Origin: DASRJW01 sp964567755
Lineage (GTDB): Bacteria > Krumholzibacteriota > Krumholzibacteriia > G020349025
NCBI GenBank assembly: GCA_964567755.1
Contig: CAZMNW010000004.1
Span: 1 to 64,000 of the forward strand
Length of the DNA stretch: 64,000 bases
Direction of reading: 5' to 3'
Shown piece after piece: positions 54,918-63,107 of the stretch (its first letter is position 1; every line of letters begins with the position of its first letter). A model generated the notes under the pieces. It made no database searches and had not been told where the DNA came from. It saw only the letters and a program-made list of their open reading frames with translations. The translations under genes were made by a program, and so were the position numbers.

Positions 54918-55559
54918 TCAGCTGTGGTCATTCTCGATCTCGACGACGATCGGCGGGTTGATGGCTCTGTAGAGGAGATCGCACGAGCAGGCGTTGACGA
55001 ACGTCGTCCCAGCCGCAATCTCGACACCGTAGCCTTCATGGATGTGACCGAACACGTGCAGGCGCGGCCGAAGCCGGCGCACCGCGTCCAGCAGGTCGGC
55101 GCACCCGACACTCTCGCCGCGAGCCGTTGCGTCCAGAATCCCTAGCGGCGGGCCGTGCGTCACCAGGATATCCGTGCCGGAAGGAATGAGCCGCCACTTG
55201 GCTGCCAACGACTCACCACGCGGCAAGTTGAACGCCCAATCGTAGAACCACGGCTGCCACGGCGAGCCCCAGAAGCGCAACCCTTCGATCTCGATGCCCT
55301 CGTCCTGCAGGTACACCGCGTTCGTGATCAGCCGCCGCGCCCGCTCGGGCTCGCGCTCGAAGAGGAAATCATGGTTGCCGGCGATTACGATCCTGTGGCG
55401 ATACGGCTGGCGCCCCAGCCAACGATCGAACTCGACGACATCTTCCTCGGCGCCGATCTCGGTCAGATCACCGGCATGAACGAGGATGTCGCCCGGGGGC
55501 ATCGCGAGCTCCCCGTGCCGCGAGTGCGTATCCGAGATGCAGACGACGCGGAGCCCCAT
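54918..55559 (-). CDS. Metallophosphoesterase (MPPED/239FB-like)
   Basis: This 213-residue calcineurin-like phosphoesterase is cytoplasmic, with no signal. The metal-binding motifs are in order: CISDTHSRHGEL (DxH), ILVHAGDLTEIG (GDL), IVIAGNHDFLFE (GNHD), ILVTHGPPLGIL (H) and LHVFGHIHEGYG (GHxH). The layout and length match the MPPED1/239AB-like subfamily, which hydrolyses phosphoesters including cyclic nucleotides in some members; the substrate here is not known. It begins 54 bases downstream of the repeat-protein gene on the same strand, so the two could be co-transcribed. Confidence 0.93.
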   Translation of the reverse strand: MGLRVVCISDTHSRHGELAMPPGDILVHAGDLTEIGAEEDVVEFDRWLGRQPYRHRIVIAGNHDFLFEREPERARRLITNAVYLQDEGIEIEGLRFWGSPWQPWFYDWAFNLPRGESLAAKWRLIPSGTDILVTHGPPLGILDATARGESVGCADLLDAVRRLRPRLHVFGHIHEGYGVEIAAGTTFVNACSCDLLYRAINPPIVVEIENDHS

Positions 55560-55613
55560 GAACTCCCCGGGAGAAGGCCTGCCGCGTGGAACGTGCAGCC
55601 GTCGCTCGCTTCC

Positions 55614-56978
55614 CTACGATTCCCGCTCGTGCAGCAGTTCGAGAACTCGCGCGCGTTGCGCATCGGAGCCGATGTCCCCTACGATGTCCTGAAAGAACGA
55701 TCGCAGCTCACCATCGAGCGTCTGCGTGCGCACCACTTCGCCCAGAACCTCTGCCTTCTTGTGGTCGGAGCCGATTTCCGCCGCGCTCTCCAAAAGATTG
55801 CGCAGTACCTCGGGCGCCAGCGGGCCGTGTTGGAGCGCCGCCAGTAGCACGCGACCGCACTCGTGGTCCGAGCCCAATCCACTCACGGCAGCAAAGAAAT
55901 CCGGTGCGAGCGCCTGCCCGATCGGCTCCATCTCGACGATCGCACGCAGGACCTCGGCGCGTTCGTGGTCCGAGCCGATCCGTTCCGCACAACGCGCCGC
56001 GCCTGCGGCGACATGCGGTTCTGCCCCCTGCCGCGCGAGCGTGCTCACCAGCACTCGCCGCGTCTCGTGATCGGAGCCGATCCCGTTCACGGCATCGAAG
56101 AAAGCCACGGACGTCTGTGGATCGAGAGACTGCGTGTCCGCGACCGCGATCAGCACCTCGGCCCGCTCGTGATCCGATCCGATGCCGTCGGCGCTCTTGG
56201 CGATTGCCGTAACGAGCTCCGCGCTCGTCTCGCCTTGCGCCAGAATATAAATCAGCGCCCGCCGTCGCTCGTGGTCCGATTCGATATGATTCGTGAGCTC
56301 CGTGCACGCGGCAATCAGCACCTCGTCCTGCGGTTGCGATTCGATGAGCAGATGCGTGAGCTCCGTCAGCTCGTGATCCGATCCGATCTCGCGGCTGGCA
56401 GACTCGGCGATTCGCCGCGAGAGACTCGAATCCAGCGGCGCCTTCTCGAGCAACAGGGCATAGCATTCGCGTTTGGCGTGATCGCTGTTGATGTGCTCGA
56501 TCTCTCGCAACGCACCGTCCACGCCCGATCGACGCAGAACGCGCTCGATGTGACCCTCGGCGTCGAAGCTCGTGTTGCGGAGAACCATGGCCAACACGCC
56601 GGCAAGCCACTCGCGGCCTTGCGCATCGAATTCGCGCACATCGCCGCGCTCGTAGTCGCGTTCGATGCTGCCATCCGGCGACCCGCGCAGCTCGAGACGC
56701 TGGGTCGTGAAGCCGCGCCGGCGGTCCTCGATGCGCATCTTGCCGCCGGACTCCAGACGGACGATGTCCGTTTCCTCATCGTTCAGCTCGAAACGCCCGT
56801 GGGAGTCGATCTTGAGCGTCCGCCCGTCCTCGGTGATCCGTAACCGAAGCCGGTCGCCATCGTCGGTCTCGATGTGAACTCCGCCGGGAAACCCGATACT
56901 CCAGCGCCCCGCCGAGGCGGGCGCGGTCGCCATCGCCACGCACATGGCCGCGACTGCGGCCGCCGTTTTCGCGCGCAT
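55614..56978 (-). CDS. Secreted protein with nine SDHE-type helical repeats, function unknown
   Basis: This 454-residue protein has a signal peptide (TAAAVAAMCVAMATAPASAG), then a beta-rich region with DGDRLRLRITEDGRTLKID and DEETDIVRLESGGKMRIEDR. About nine repeats of 33-40 residues follow, each opening with a variant of IGSDHERAEVL (NSDHAKREC, GSDHELTEL, ESDHERRRA, GSDHERAEV, GSDHETRRV, GSDHERAEV, GSDHECGRV, GSDHKKAEV, GSDAQRARV). The repeats look helical, like TPR/HEAT units, with an invariant Ser-Asp-His at each start. I do not know a function. The S-D-H-E cluster could bind metal or form a stacked scaffold in the periplasm. Confidence 0.8.
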   Translation of the reverse strand: MRAKTAAAVAAMCVAMATAPASAGRWSIGFPGGVHIETDDGDRLRLRITEDGRTLKIDSHGRFELNDEETDIVRLESGGKMRIEDRRRGFTTQRLELRGSPDGSIERDYERGDVREFDAQGREWLAGVLAMVLRNTSFDAEGHIERVLRRSGVDGALREIEHINSDHAKRECYALLLEKAPLDSSLSRRIAESASREIGSDHELTELTHLLIESQPQDEVLIAACTELTNHIESDHERRRALIYILAQGETSAELVTAIAKSADGIGSDHERAEVLIAVADTQSLDPQTSVAFFDAVNGIGSDHETRRVLVSTLARQGAEPHVAAGAARCAERIGSDHERAEVLRAIVEMEPIGQALAPDFFAAVSGLGSDHECGRVLLAALQHGPLAPEVLRNLLESAAEIGSDHKKAEVLGEVVRTQTLDGELRSFFQDIVGDIGSDAQRARVLELLHERES

Positions 56979-57182
56979 GAGACCCCCTAGGGCGAGCGTG
57001 GATCACGATCCCGAATTTTCATAGGGCTGGCGACCTGTCCCACCGGGGTCCTCCGGCCGCCCGGACCAACGCCGTGCCTCTGACAACTAGTACGCACGAG
57101 TTGTCCACAGGTTCGGTCGCGGGTGGAAGGGTCTGGGCCACCCCAGAGTCTCCTCACAAAGCGTACTGGTGCAGGTGCTCAA

Positions 57183-57617
57183 TTACTCCGAGTCCAACCT
57201 GGACTGGACCTGCTTGTAGTGCTCGGCGACCCCACAGACCGAGCAACCCAGCTCGGCTTCGGGGAAACCGCACTGTGGACACCGCACTTTGGTCTTTCCG
57301 ACATCCTCGAGTGCGCGCGCCTTGGCCCCTTCGATATGCTCGTGCATCAACGCGTCCCGATCTTCACGCGAGATATTCGGAGCGAGCTCCGGCCAACCAT
57401 TGGCGATGAATTTCGGCAGCCCGGGCAATTGCCGGGCGACACAATGCCCAGCCTCGGCGTGCTGAATCATCTCCGCGTCAGTTTCGCAGTAGTACACTTT
57501 CTCGTGACACTGTGAGCAGTAACGAATGCTCTCCCGACCGGTGAGCTCCAAAGAGTCCCACGAGTTCTGGCACTGGAACCTGAACACCGGTTTGCAGTTG
57601 CGAATGTCGTTCGCCAT
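57183..57617 (-). CDS. Small zinc-ribbon protein
   Basis: This 144-residue protein starts MANDIRNCKPVFRFQCQNSW with AGGTG upstream, which sets the start over longer in-frame options. It has a Cys-rich N-terminal module (FQCQNSWDSLELT, YCSQCHEKVYYC) resembling small bacterial proteins with FxC..xWxxL.xT..xRxCxxC..xVYxC. A second zinc ribbon lies at the C-terminus (VRCPQCGFPEAELGCSVCG). Between them is a helical linker. Two metal sites are likely. No function is known; it could be a protein-interaction or nucleic-acid-binding adaptor. Confidence 0.75.
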   Translation of the reverse strand: MANDIRNCKPVFRFQCQNSWDSLELTGRESIRYCSQCHEKVYYCETDAEMIQHAEAGHCVARQLPGLPKFIANGWPELAPNISREDRDALMHEHIEGAKARALEDVGKTKVRCPQCGFPEAELGCSVCGVAEHYKQVQSRLDSE

Positions 57618-57803
57618 CACGATCACCTGCATCCGCTGCGGCGGTGGATTGCACTCCGCTCTCGCACTACCTCGTACCACCCAACCGGCCGCATGCCGCA
57701 TCATACAGGTTCTCAACGCGGATTGAGCATCGTTGCGATGAACACAATCCCGCGCTTCACCGCCGGCCAGCCTTCGCCTTGCTCGTCTTTCGGGTTGCCT
57801 TTT

Positions 57804-58025
57804 TCACTGCGGGTGCCGACCCATCCTTCGAGTGGCCTTCTTGACTGCGGGTGCCGACTTGCCATTCTTGCCAACACGCATCTGCTTCGGTCGGGCGTGC
57901 CCCGGCTGATAGACACCGAGCTTCCCGCCGCCGGGCAGCGTCACCTGCGTGAGCAAACCCCAGCCCAGGTTCTGTACCGGCGCACAGGCGATCTTGCGCT
58001 TGCTCGAATGCGCACCGATGATCAT
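57804..58025 (-). pseudogene. VOC/glyoxalase-like gene with an internal in-frame deletion
   Basis: The frame starts MIIGAHSSKRKIACAPVQNL and goes on GWGLLTQVTLPGGGKLGVYQ, then PGHARP and a basic tail. Full-length VOC proteins of this subgroup begin MIIGAHSIIYS and reach (V)ACSPVQDQGWGLLTQ about 85 residues later. Here the two ends are joined directly, so most of the metal-binding fold is gone. A good AAAGGAG remains upstream. The 73-residue product is unlikely to be an enzyme. The lysine-rich tail (KNGKSAPAVKKATRR) is normal for the subgroup. Confidence 0.8.
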
Positions 58026-58167
58026 GTACGGGCTCCTTTCCGCAGTTGGCCGACTACGATACATGGAACGGTTCGTTGCCCGCGATCCCCTCGGATTGGC
58101 TATCCTGTGCCCTGAGCCCTGAACCGCCTGCACATGCGCCAAGGATTGTGGCCTCTACGGTGGGCCG

Positions 58168-58704
58168 ATGAACGTCTGCGTCTTTTGCGCCTCGAGCACG
58201 GAGGTCGCGCCCGAGTATGTCGATGCGGGCCATGCCCTCGGGAGCTGGATCGGCCGTGGCGGCCATACGCTCGTCTGGGGCGGGTGCAACGTCGGGCTGA
58301 TGGAGGTCGTCGGCAGGGCTGCGCGTGCGGCGCTCGGGCGGACTGTGGCCGTCCTGCCACGTTTCCTGGTCGACCGCGGTCTCGCCTTCGAGGGTGCTGA
58401 CGAACAGATCGTTACTGCTGACATGGCAACGCGCAAGGCCGCAATGCGCCAACGCGCCGAAGCGTTCGTCGCCTTGCCCGGTGGCATCGGCACGTGGGAA
58501 GAAGTGCTCGAAGTCATGGCCCTCAAGAAACTGGGGCAGATCGATCGGCCGATCGTGCTCGCGAATCTACGCGGTTACTTCGATCCTCTACTGGCCCAAA
58601 TCGGCCGTAGTCTCGAGGAGGGCATGAGCCCACCTGGCATCGAGCGCTTGTACACCGTGGCACGCACGGCCGGCGAGATCTTATCGCACCTCGAGAGCAT
58701 CTGA
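58168..58704 (+). CDS. LOG family protein (nucleotide phosphoribohydrolase type)
   Basis: This 178-residue protein starts MNVCVFCASSTEVAPEYVDA and has the Rossmann-like LOG fold: LVWGGCNVGLMEVV, the catalytic ALPGGIGTWEEVLEVMALKK (PGGxGTxxE) and RKAAMRQRAEAFV. These enzymes release free base from nucleoside 5'-monophosphates (cytokinin-activating or 5'-phosphoribohydrolase activity). The length is typical and all motif residues are present. It is divergent from the VOC remnant and alone on its strand. Confidence 0.95.
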   Translation: MNVCVFCASSTEVAPEYVDAGHALGSWIGRGGHTLVWGGCNVGLMEVVGRAARAALGRTVAVLPRFLVDRGLAFEGADEQIVTADMATRKAAMRQRAEAFVALPGGIGTWEEVLEVMALKKLGQIDRPIVLANLRGYFDPLLAQIGRSLEEGMSPPGIERLYTVARTAGEILSHLESI

Positions 58705-58899
58705 TCGCTACCATGAACAGTAACCGTAAACGATAGACGATCATGTCAAGTCCGCTGACTCGAGAGATCCTTTTCGCCTTCTGGAAGGCACACGCCCTTC
58801 ACCATGCAGAGTCACGCCCGGTCTACGGTCTGTAGCTTCTCGAGGAACTACGCTGAAGCGACGCCGATCCACTTCAGCGCGCCGCCCTTGCGACCCGAG

Positions 58900-59964
58900 T
58901 CAGTGTCTGTGGCGGTGGTGCAGGTCGGACACATGCGGATGGTCGTGTACGAGCGGCACGTGCCGGTGCGAATGGGCGTGGGGTTCACCCGGTGGGTCGC
59001 TCGCAGCATGTTCATGCTGATGGTGCTCGTCGTGCACGTGTGCGTGATCATGCACGAGAACTTCGTGGGTGTGCTCGTGTGAGTGCCGCTCGCGCACCAT
59101 GAAGGCCACCCCGACAGCCATGACCACCATAGCTACCCAGTCCAGAGTCCGAATGCGCTCGCCCACCACCACGGTGGATGCAATCGCCCCGATAAATGGC
59201 GCCGTGGCGAAATAAGCCGCTTCTCGGGCCGCACCGACCAAGCGCAGTGCGTAGGCGTCGAGAAGCACGCTCAATCCGTAGCTCAGACTGCCGAGCACGA
59301 GAGCCGCGAGGACGACACGCAGCGTCGGAATGCCACCACCCAGGCTCAGTCCGATCGCAAGATTCAGTCCGCCTGCGGCGAGGGCTTTGAGACGAACAAT
59401 TGTGAGGGGATCGCGTACCGTGAGCCGCTGCGTGAGGTTGTTGTCCAGGGCCCAGCACAAGCATGCAGCGGCAATGCAGAGCGTGCCAACCAGATCTGCG
59501 CGCAAGGGTCCGGGAGCCAACCCGAGAACGGCAGCACCTCCAAGAATGAGCACGACAGAGAGAAGGCCGTGCTTCCCGAGATGTTCCCGGAACACGAACA
59601 ACGCGACCAGGATCGTGAAGGGGGCCTCGAGGTTGAGCAGCAGTGAGCTTGTCACGGCACTGACGCGGCGGAGTCCGAGTAGCATCAGAACCGGCCCGAT
59701 CGCGCCTCCAAGCGCGATCATGGCCGCGAGCGGTGCGGCATCCGAACGCCGCAGTCGGGCTTCGGCGGTGGAAGGCACGAGCGCACGATAGAAGGAGAGG
59801 CCGATTCCAGCCCCAAGGTACAAGAGCCCAGCGAGGACTTGTGGAGACATCTGCGCTACGAGACGCTTCGATATTGGCGCGCTCAACCCGAACAAAGCGG
59901 CGGCGAAGAGGCCCAACATGGCTCCACGTCGCGAACTGGCACTCACGTCCGGGTGGTGGTTCAA
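58900..59964 (-). CDS. EamA/DMT-family transporter with a histidine-rich C-terminal tail
   Basis: This 354-residue protein has about ten membrane helices in two EamA halves: GLFAAALFGLSAPISKRLVA, LMLLGLRRVSAVTSSLLLNL, the first-half end GGAAVLGLAPG, the second half TLCIAAACLCWALDNNLTQR, and last helix WVAMVVMAVGVAFMV. The last 70 residues form a cytosolic or periplasmic tail packed with His (HSHEHTHEVLVHDHAHVHDE, then HRHVPLVHDHPHVSDLHHRH). Ordinary EamA proteins lack this. The tail suggests binding of Zn, Ni, Co or Cu; a metal-linked export role is inference. It begins with TTG 59964, eight bases after GGAG; ATG 59919 is an alternative. Confidence 0.9.
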   Translation of the reverse strand: MNHHPDVSASSRRGAMLGLFAAALFGLSAPISKRLVAQMSPQVLAGLLYLGAGIGLSFYRALVPSTAEARLRRSDAAPLAAMIALGGAIGPVLMLLGLRRVSAVTSSLLLNLEAPFTILVALFVFREHLGKHGLLSVVLILGGAAVLGLAPGPLRADLVGTLCIAAACLCWALDNNLTQRLTVRDPLTIVRLKALAAGGLNLAIGLSLGGGIPTLRVVLAALVLGSLSYGLSVLLDAYALRLVGAAREAAYFATAPFIGAIASTVVVGERIRTLDWVAMVVMAVGVAFMVRERHSHEHTHEVLVHDHAHVHDEHHQHEHAASDPPGEPHAHSHRHVPLVHDHPHVSDLHHRHRH

Positions 59965-60188
59965 GCCGTCGCTCCAGAGATGTTGCAGGAGAGTCGCCCG
60001 CAGTCACTTTCACCGACCTGCGCAAAGAATCCGCTCACAAGCACGGCACGGCTTTTCCGCAAGGCTTCGGCGACCCACGCGTCGCTTCGTCTTCCGCAAG
60101 CGGCAGGGTGGTGAACGTATAGAGCTCGTCGCCAACGCTGCTGATCGCGCCAATGCAGAAAGGGATTAGCAGCGAAAACTGAGCACTA

Positions 60189-61478
60189 CTACATAGGGAC
60201 CATTCCAGCGCGCCGTGTCTCTCGCATTCGCGACGCGACCACGAGACCCGAAGCGAAGGTAACAGCCGCGACGGCCCAGATGGCCGCGGACAATCCCAGC
60301 GCATCCGCGATCACGCCGGCGAGCAGCGCGCCGACTGCGTAGCCCAAATCGCGCCAGAAGCGATAGACGCCGACCGAGGATGCGCGCCAGACGGGGTGCG
60401 CCACGTCCCCGATGGCGGCGAGAAGCGTCGGGTAGACCATGGCCGTGCCGGCACCAAGAAGGACTCCGCCGCTGGCGAAACCCCAGAACCCTGTCGACAG
60501 CGCGATGACGGCGATCCCTGCAGCCTGTGTCCACATTCCGCTGGCGATCAACCACTTGCGACCAAGACGGTCGGACAGGGCGCCCGTGAAGAGTTGTCCT
60601 ACGCCCCACACGGCCGGATAGATGGCCGCGAGCCAGCCGACCCGCTCCAGCGTCATGCCTGCAGCCGTGAAGAAGAGTGGGAAGAGGCCCCAGGCCATGC
60701 CGTCGTTCAAGTTGTTGACGAGACCTGCCTGGCTGACAGCGGAGAGATCGCGGTCGCGAAACGAGGTCGTGAGGAAGACATCCTTCTGGGAAAGCGCCGG
60801 CGCTCCATTGCTGAGAGCACCACTTCTCGCCTCATGCTTCGCATGCCCGTGCGTGTCACGAACCAGGAACGTGGACAGGAGCAGCCCCGCCAGCACGAAC
60901 CCCACACCCATGTAGAACGGCTGCGGCCTCAGCCCATGAGCGGCCGCGATGTGGCTCGTGGCCGCAGCTGCGAGCGCCACCGCCAGGTAACCGGCGAACT
61001 CGTTCAGGCCCATCGCAAATCCGCGCCGATCCGGACCGGCGAGGTCGATCTTCATGATCACGGTCGTGGACCATGTGAGCCCCTGACTGATGCCGAGGAG
61101 CATGTTCGCGAACAGGATCCACTTCCACGATGGCGCCCACATGAGGAGGAACGGGACGGGGACGGCCACGAGCCAGCCCGAGACGAGGATTACCTTGCGG
61201 CCGATAGAGTCCGAGAAGCGTCCAGCGAAGTAGTTGGTGACCGCCTTGACTACGCCGAAGACGACGATGAAAGACAGGACCGCCGCCCGTGCGGCCATAT
61301 GAAATTCCTGCTCGGCGATGAGCGGCAGGATGCTGCGCTCGAGGCCGACCATTGCACCGACGAAGGCGTTCACGAGAACAAGAAGGCTGAACTGGGCCAG
61401 GTTCGCGCGGAGGCCGAGCCGCGCGAGAGCAGGCTCGATCGGGTTGCGCATCTCCGGTGCGCCGAAGCCTCGTTTCAA
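60189..61478 (-). CDS. MFS transporter
   Basis: This 429-residue major-facilitator protein has twelve predicted helices. The loop 2-3 motif is GRFSDSIGRKVILVSG and the equivalent in the second half is GALSDRLGRKWLIASG. Other helices include NLAQFSLLVLVNAFVGAMVG and LGISQGLTWSTTVIMKID. The central loop contains HGHAKHE. Substrate is unknown; drug or metal export is possible. TTG 61478 is favoured by GGAGGA eight bases upstream; ATG 61451 (MRNPIEPAL) is the alternative. It follows a truncated DsrE-like gene by 77 bases on the same strand. Confidence 0.9.
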   Translation of the reverse strand: MKRGFGAPEMRNPIEPALARLGLRANLAQFSLLVLVNAFVGAMVGLERSILPLIAEQEFHMAARAAVLSFIVVFGVVKAVTNYFAGRFSDSIGRKVILVSGWLVAVPVPFLLMWAPSWKWILFANMLLGISQGLTWSTTVIMKIDLAGPDRRGFAMGLNEFAGYLAVALAAAATSHIAAAHGLRPQPFYMGVGFVLAGLLLSTFLVRDTHGHAKHEARSGALSNGAPALSQKDVFLTTSFRDRDLSAVSQAGLVNNLNDGMAWGLFPLFFTAAGMTLERVGWLAAIYPAVWGVGQLFTGALSDRLGRKWLIASGMWTQAAGIAVIALSTGFWGFASGGVLLGAGTAMVYPTLLAAIGDVAHPVWRASSVGVYRFWRDLGYAVGALLAGVIADALGLSAAIWAVAAVTFASGLVVASRMRETRRAGMVPM

Positions 61479-61555
61479 CAGGATTGTCCTCCAAGCCTTC
61501 TCGACACGTGCGTACTGGCGTCGCGCCCGCTCTCCCGCCGGAGCACACACCAGAG

Positions 61556-61732
61556 CTAGAAGTAGCCGTTCGGCGTGTTCTGTCCCGAATGGGCGCATGC
61601 GACGGCGTCGCCGATCAGGAAGAGCGAGATCTGCGCTTCCTCCCGAGCGGCCAGGGTGCTGGCCAGGCGGAGTCCGTTGTAGCTCCGCTCGCTACCATAG
61701 GGGGCGTCGTTCAAGATGAGCAGGTACTTCAT
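61556..61732 (-). pseudogene. Truncated DsrE-family gene (58 codons)
   Basis: The frame reads MKYLLILNDAPYGSERSYNG, then LRLASTLAAREEAQISLFLI and GDAVACAHSGQNTPNGYF before TAG. This is the N-terminal half of a DsrE/DsrF-like protein, which normally runs to about 115 residues and includes a Cys-containing CGTCMDARG-like segment. Nothing resembling that half is found downstream in any frame before the MFS gene. The Shine-Dalgarno GGGAGG is intact, so a short product may still be made. It could instead be a nonsense mutation followed by decay. Confidence 0.7.
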
Positions 61733-61817
61733 CGGGTGACCTCCCTCGGGTTGGACTACCCGCCGAACTCCAAGGCCTGTCTTCCGTACCTCCGGCGTCC
61801 CGCGTGCGCGGCTCGAT

Positions 61818-63107
61818 TCAGAAGTCGAACCGCGCGCCGAAGTAAACGTTATCGCTCTTCTCGAACTGGCCGAAGAAAGTCGAAGCGCTCGTCCCGCCGA
61901 ACACGTTCGCTCCCACGGACACGGCCAGCTCGTCGCTCAGGCGATGAGAAACCTCGGGCTGAATCAAATAATCCTGATCCGTGGGGCTGTAGGCCGCGAA
62001 CACGCCCAGCTTCCAGGCCTGGTAGCCTAGGAGCTGCAGCACGCGAGACGTGAGCACCCAGCGGATCTCGTCCGCGCTCGGGCTCCCCGCCGGAAGGGTC
62101 TCGAGATAAGCGTCGTGCATGGCAATGATCTCGGTGTACGCCTGCACGCTGGCGGTCAGGTCCTGCCGGAGCTGGCGCTGGTACCCGACCAAGAAGCGCC
62201 ACTGTGAATTCGGAACCGACGGCTCGGCACCCTGTGGATCCTCCCGCGAGTCGTAGTAGCCCGCTTCGAGTCCCAGCACGCCGTCGAGAAAGCTGCGCTG
62301 GGCACTCGCGGCATACACCGAAAGCTGAGGATAGAAGCGCAGGACCGTGGATGTGTCAGCGCCACCGATGAGTCGCGAGCTCGGGGTGCGCCAGAATCCG
62401 CGGTACGCATACAATGAAGCGTCGAACCCCGCTCCTTGGCCGTAGAGCCTGAATGCGAGCTCGGCATTCGAGTAACTGCGTGCGGGCCGTAGCTCCAGCT
62501 GATTCGGTACGGACGCGAACGGGTCGAAGAAGAAGAATCGAGATGACGAGGGGAACGCATCGGGCGTGAAGAGAGGGATGATCAGCAGCTCCCCGTTCAA
62601 CATCTGCGACGAGAAGCGCGCCCGAAGTCCGTCCACCCCCAGCTTCAGGTACTCGAGCGGCCGTCCCGAGAAGTAGGACTCCCAGTCCTTCGGAAACACG
62701 TCGCCGATGAAGACGAGGTCTCCAACTCCCCAGGTGACGATCTGGCGCCCGAGACGGAGGTCGAGCGCGCCCGCCGTATAGCCGACCCAGGCCTCACGGA
62801 GATCGACGCCAGATCGGTCCACGCCCGCTTCGTGGAATAGGTCTCCCTTGACGAGGAAAACTCCCGCGCCGGTGCTCGTTGCACCACCGGCGTCGAAACG
62901 CAGGCGCTCCTCGACGAGCACGAAGTCGCTGCCGTTGCTGCCCTCCGGCCGGTATCCCGTCGTCCGCCCGGTCACCGTGCCGAGCAGGAAACCGTGCACC
63001 TCGACGGTGGCCCGGGACGGCGACCCGCCACCTTCCTGCGCCTCCCCAGGGAGAGCCGATGCGGTGAAGCCGACGGCGGTCACGAGCAGCAGTGCGGCGG
63101 TGCGCAT
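61818..63107 (-). CDS. Outer-membrane porin-like protein (DUF1302-type)
   Basis: This 429-residue protein has a signal peptide (TAALLLVTAVGFTASALPGE) and then alternating beta-strands to a C-terminal Phe (NVYFGARFDF), the outer-membrane barrel insertion signal. VDLREAWVGYTAGALDLRLG and RQIVTWGVGDLVFIGDVFP fit the DUF1302-like family, as does PLFTPDAFPSSSRFF. Such proteins accompany RND/MMPL permeases and LolA-like proteins in lipid or hydrophobic-substrate export operons. The ATG directly follows the stop of the upstream LolA-like gene, so they are co-transcribed. Confidence 0.88.
   Translation of the reverse strand: MRTAALLLVTAVGFTASALPGEAQEGGGSPSRATVEVHGFLLGTVTGRTTGYRPEGSNGSDFVLVEERLRFDAGGATSTGAGVFLVKGDLFHEAGVDRSGVDLREAWVGYTAGALDLRLGRQIVTWGVGDLVFIGDVFPKDWESYFSGRPLEYLKLGVDGLRARFSSQMLNGELLIIPLFTPDAFPSSSRFFFFDPFASVPNQLELRPARSYSNAELAFRLYGQGAGFDASLYAYRGFWRTPSSRLIGGADTSTVLRFYPQLSVYAASAQRSFLDGVLGLEAGYYDSREDPQGAEPSVPNSQWRFLVGYQRQLRQDLTASVQAYTEIIAMHDAYLETLPAGSPSADEIRWVLTSRVLQLLGYQAWKLGVFAAYSPTDQDYLIQPEVSHRLSDELAVSVGANVFGGTSASTFFGQFEKSDNVYFGARFDF

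Noticed and set aside
60396..61559. Plus-strand 387-codon frame antisense to the MFS transporter
   Set aside because: The minus strand encodes a complete MFS protein; the plus frame is a charged low-complexity shadow.
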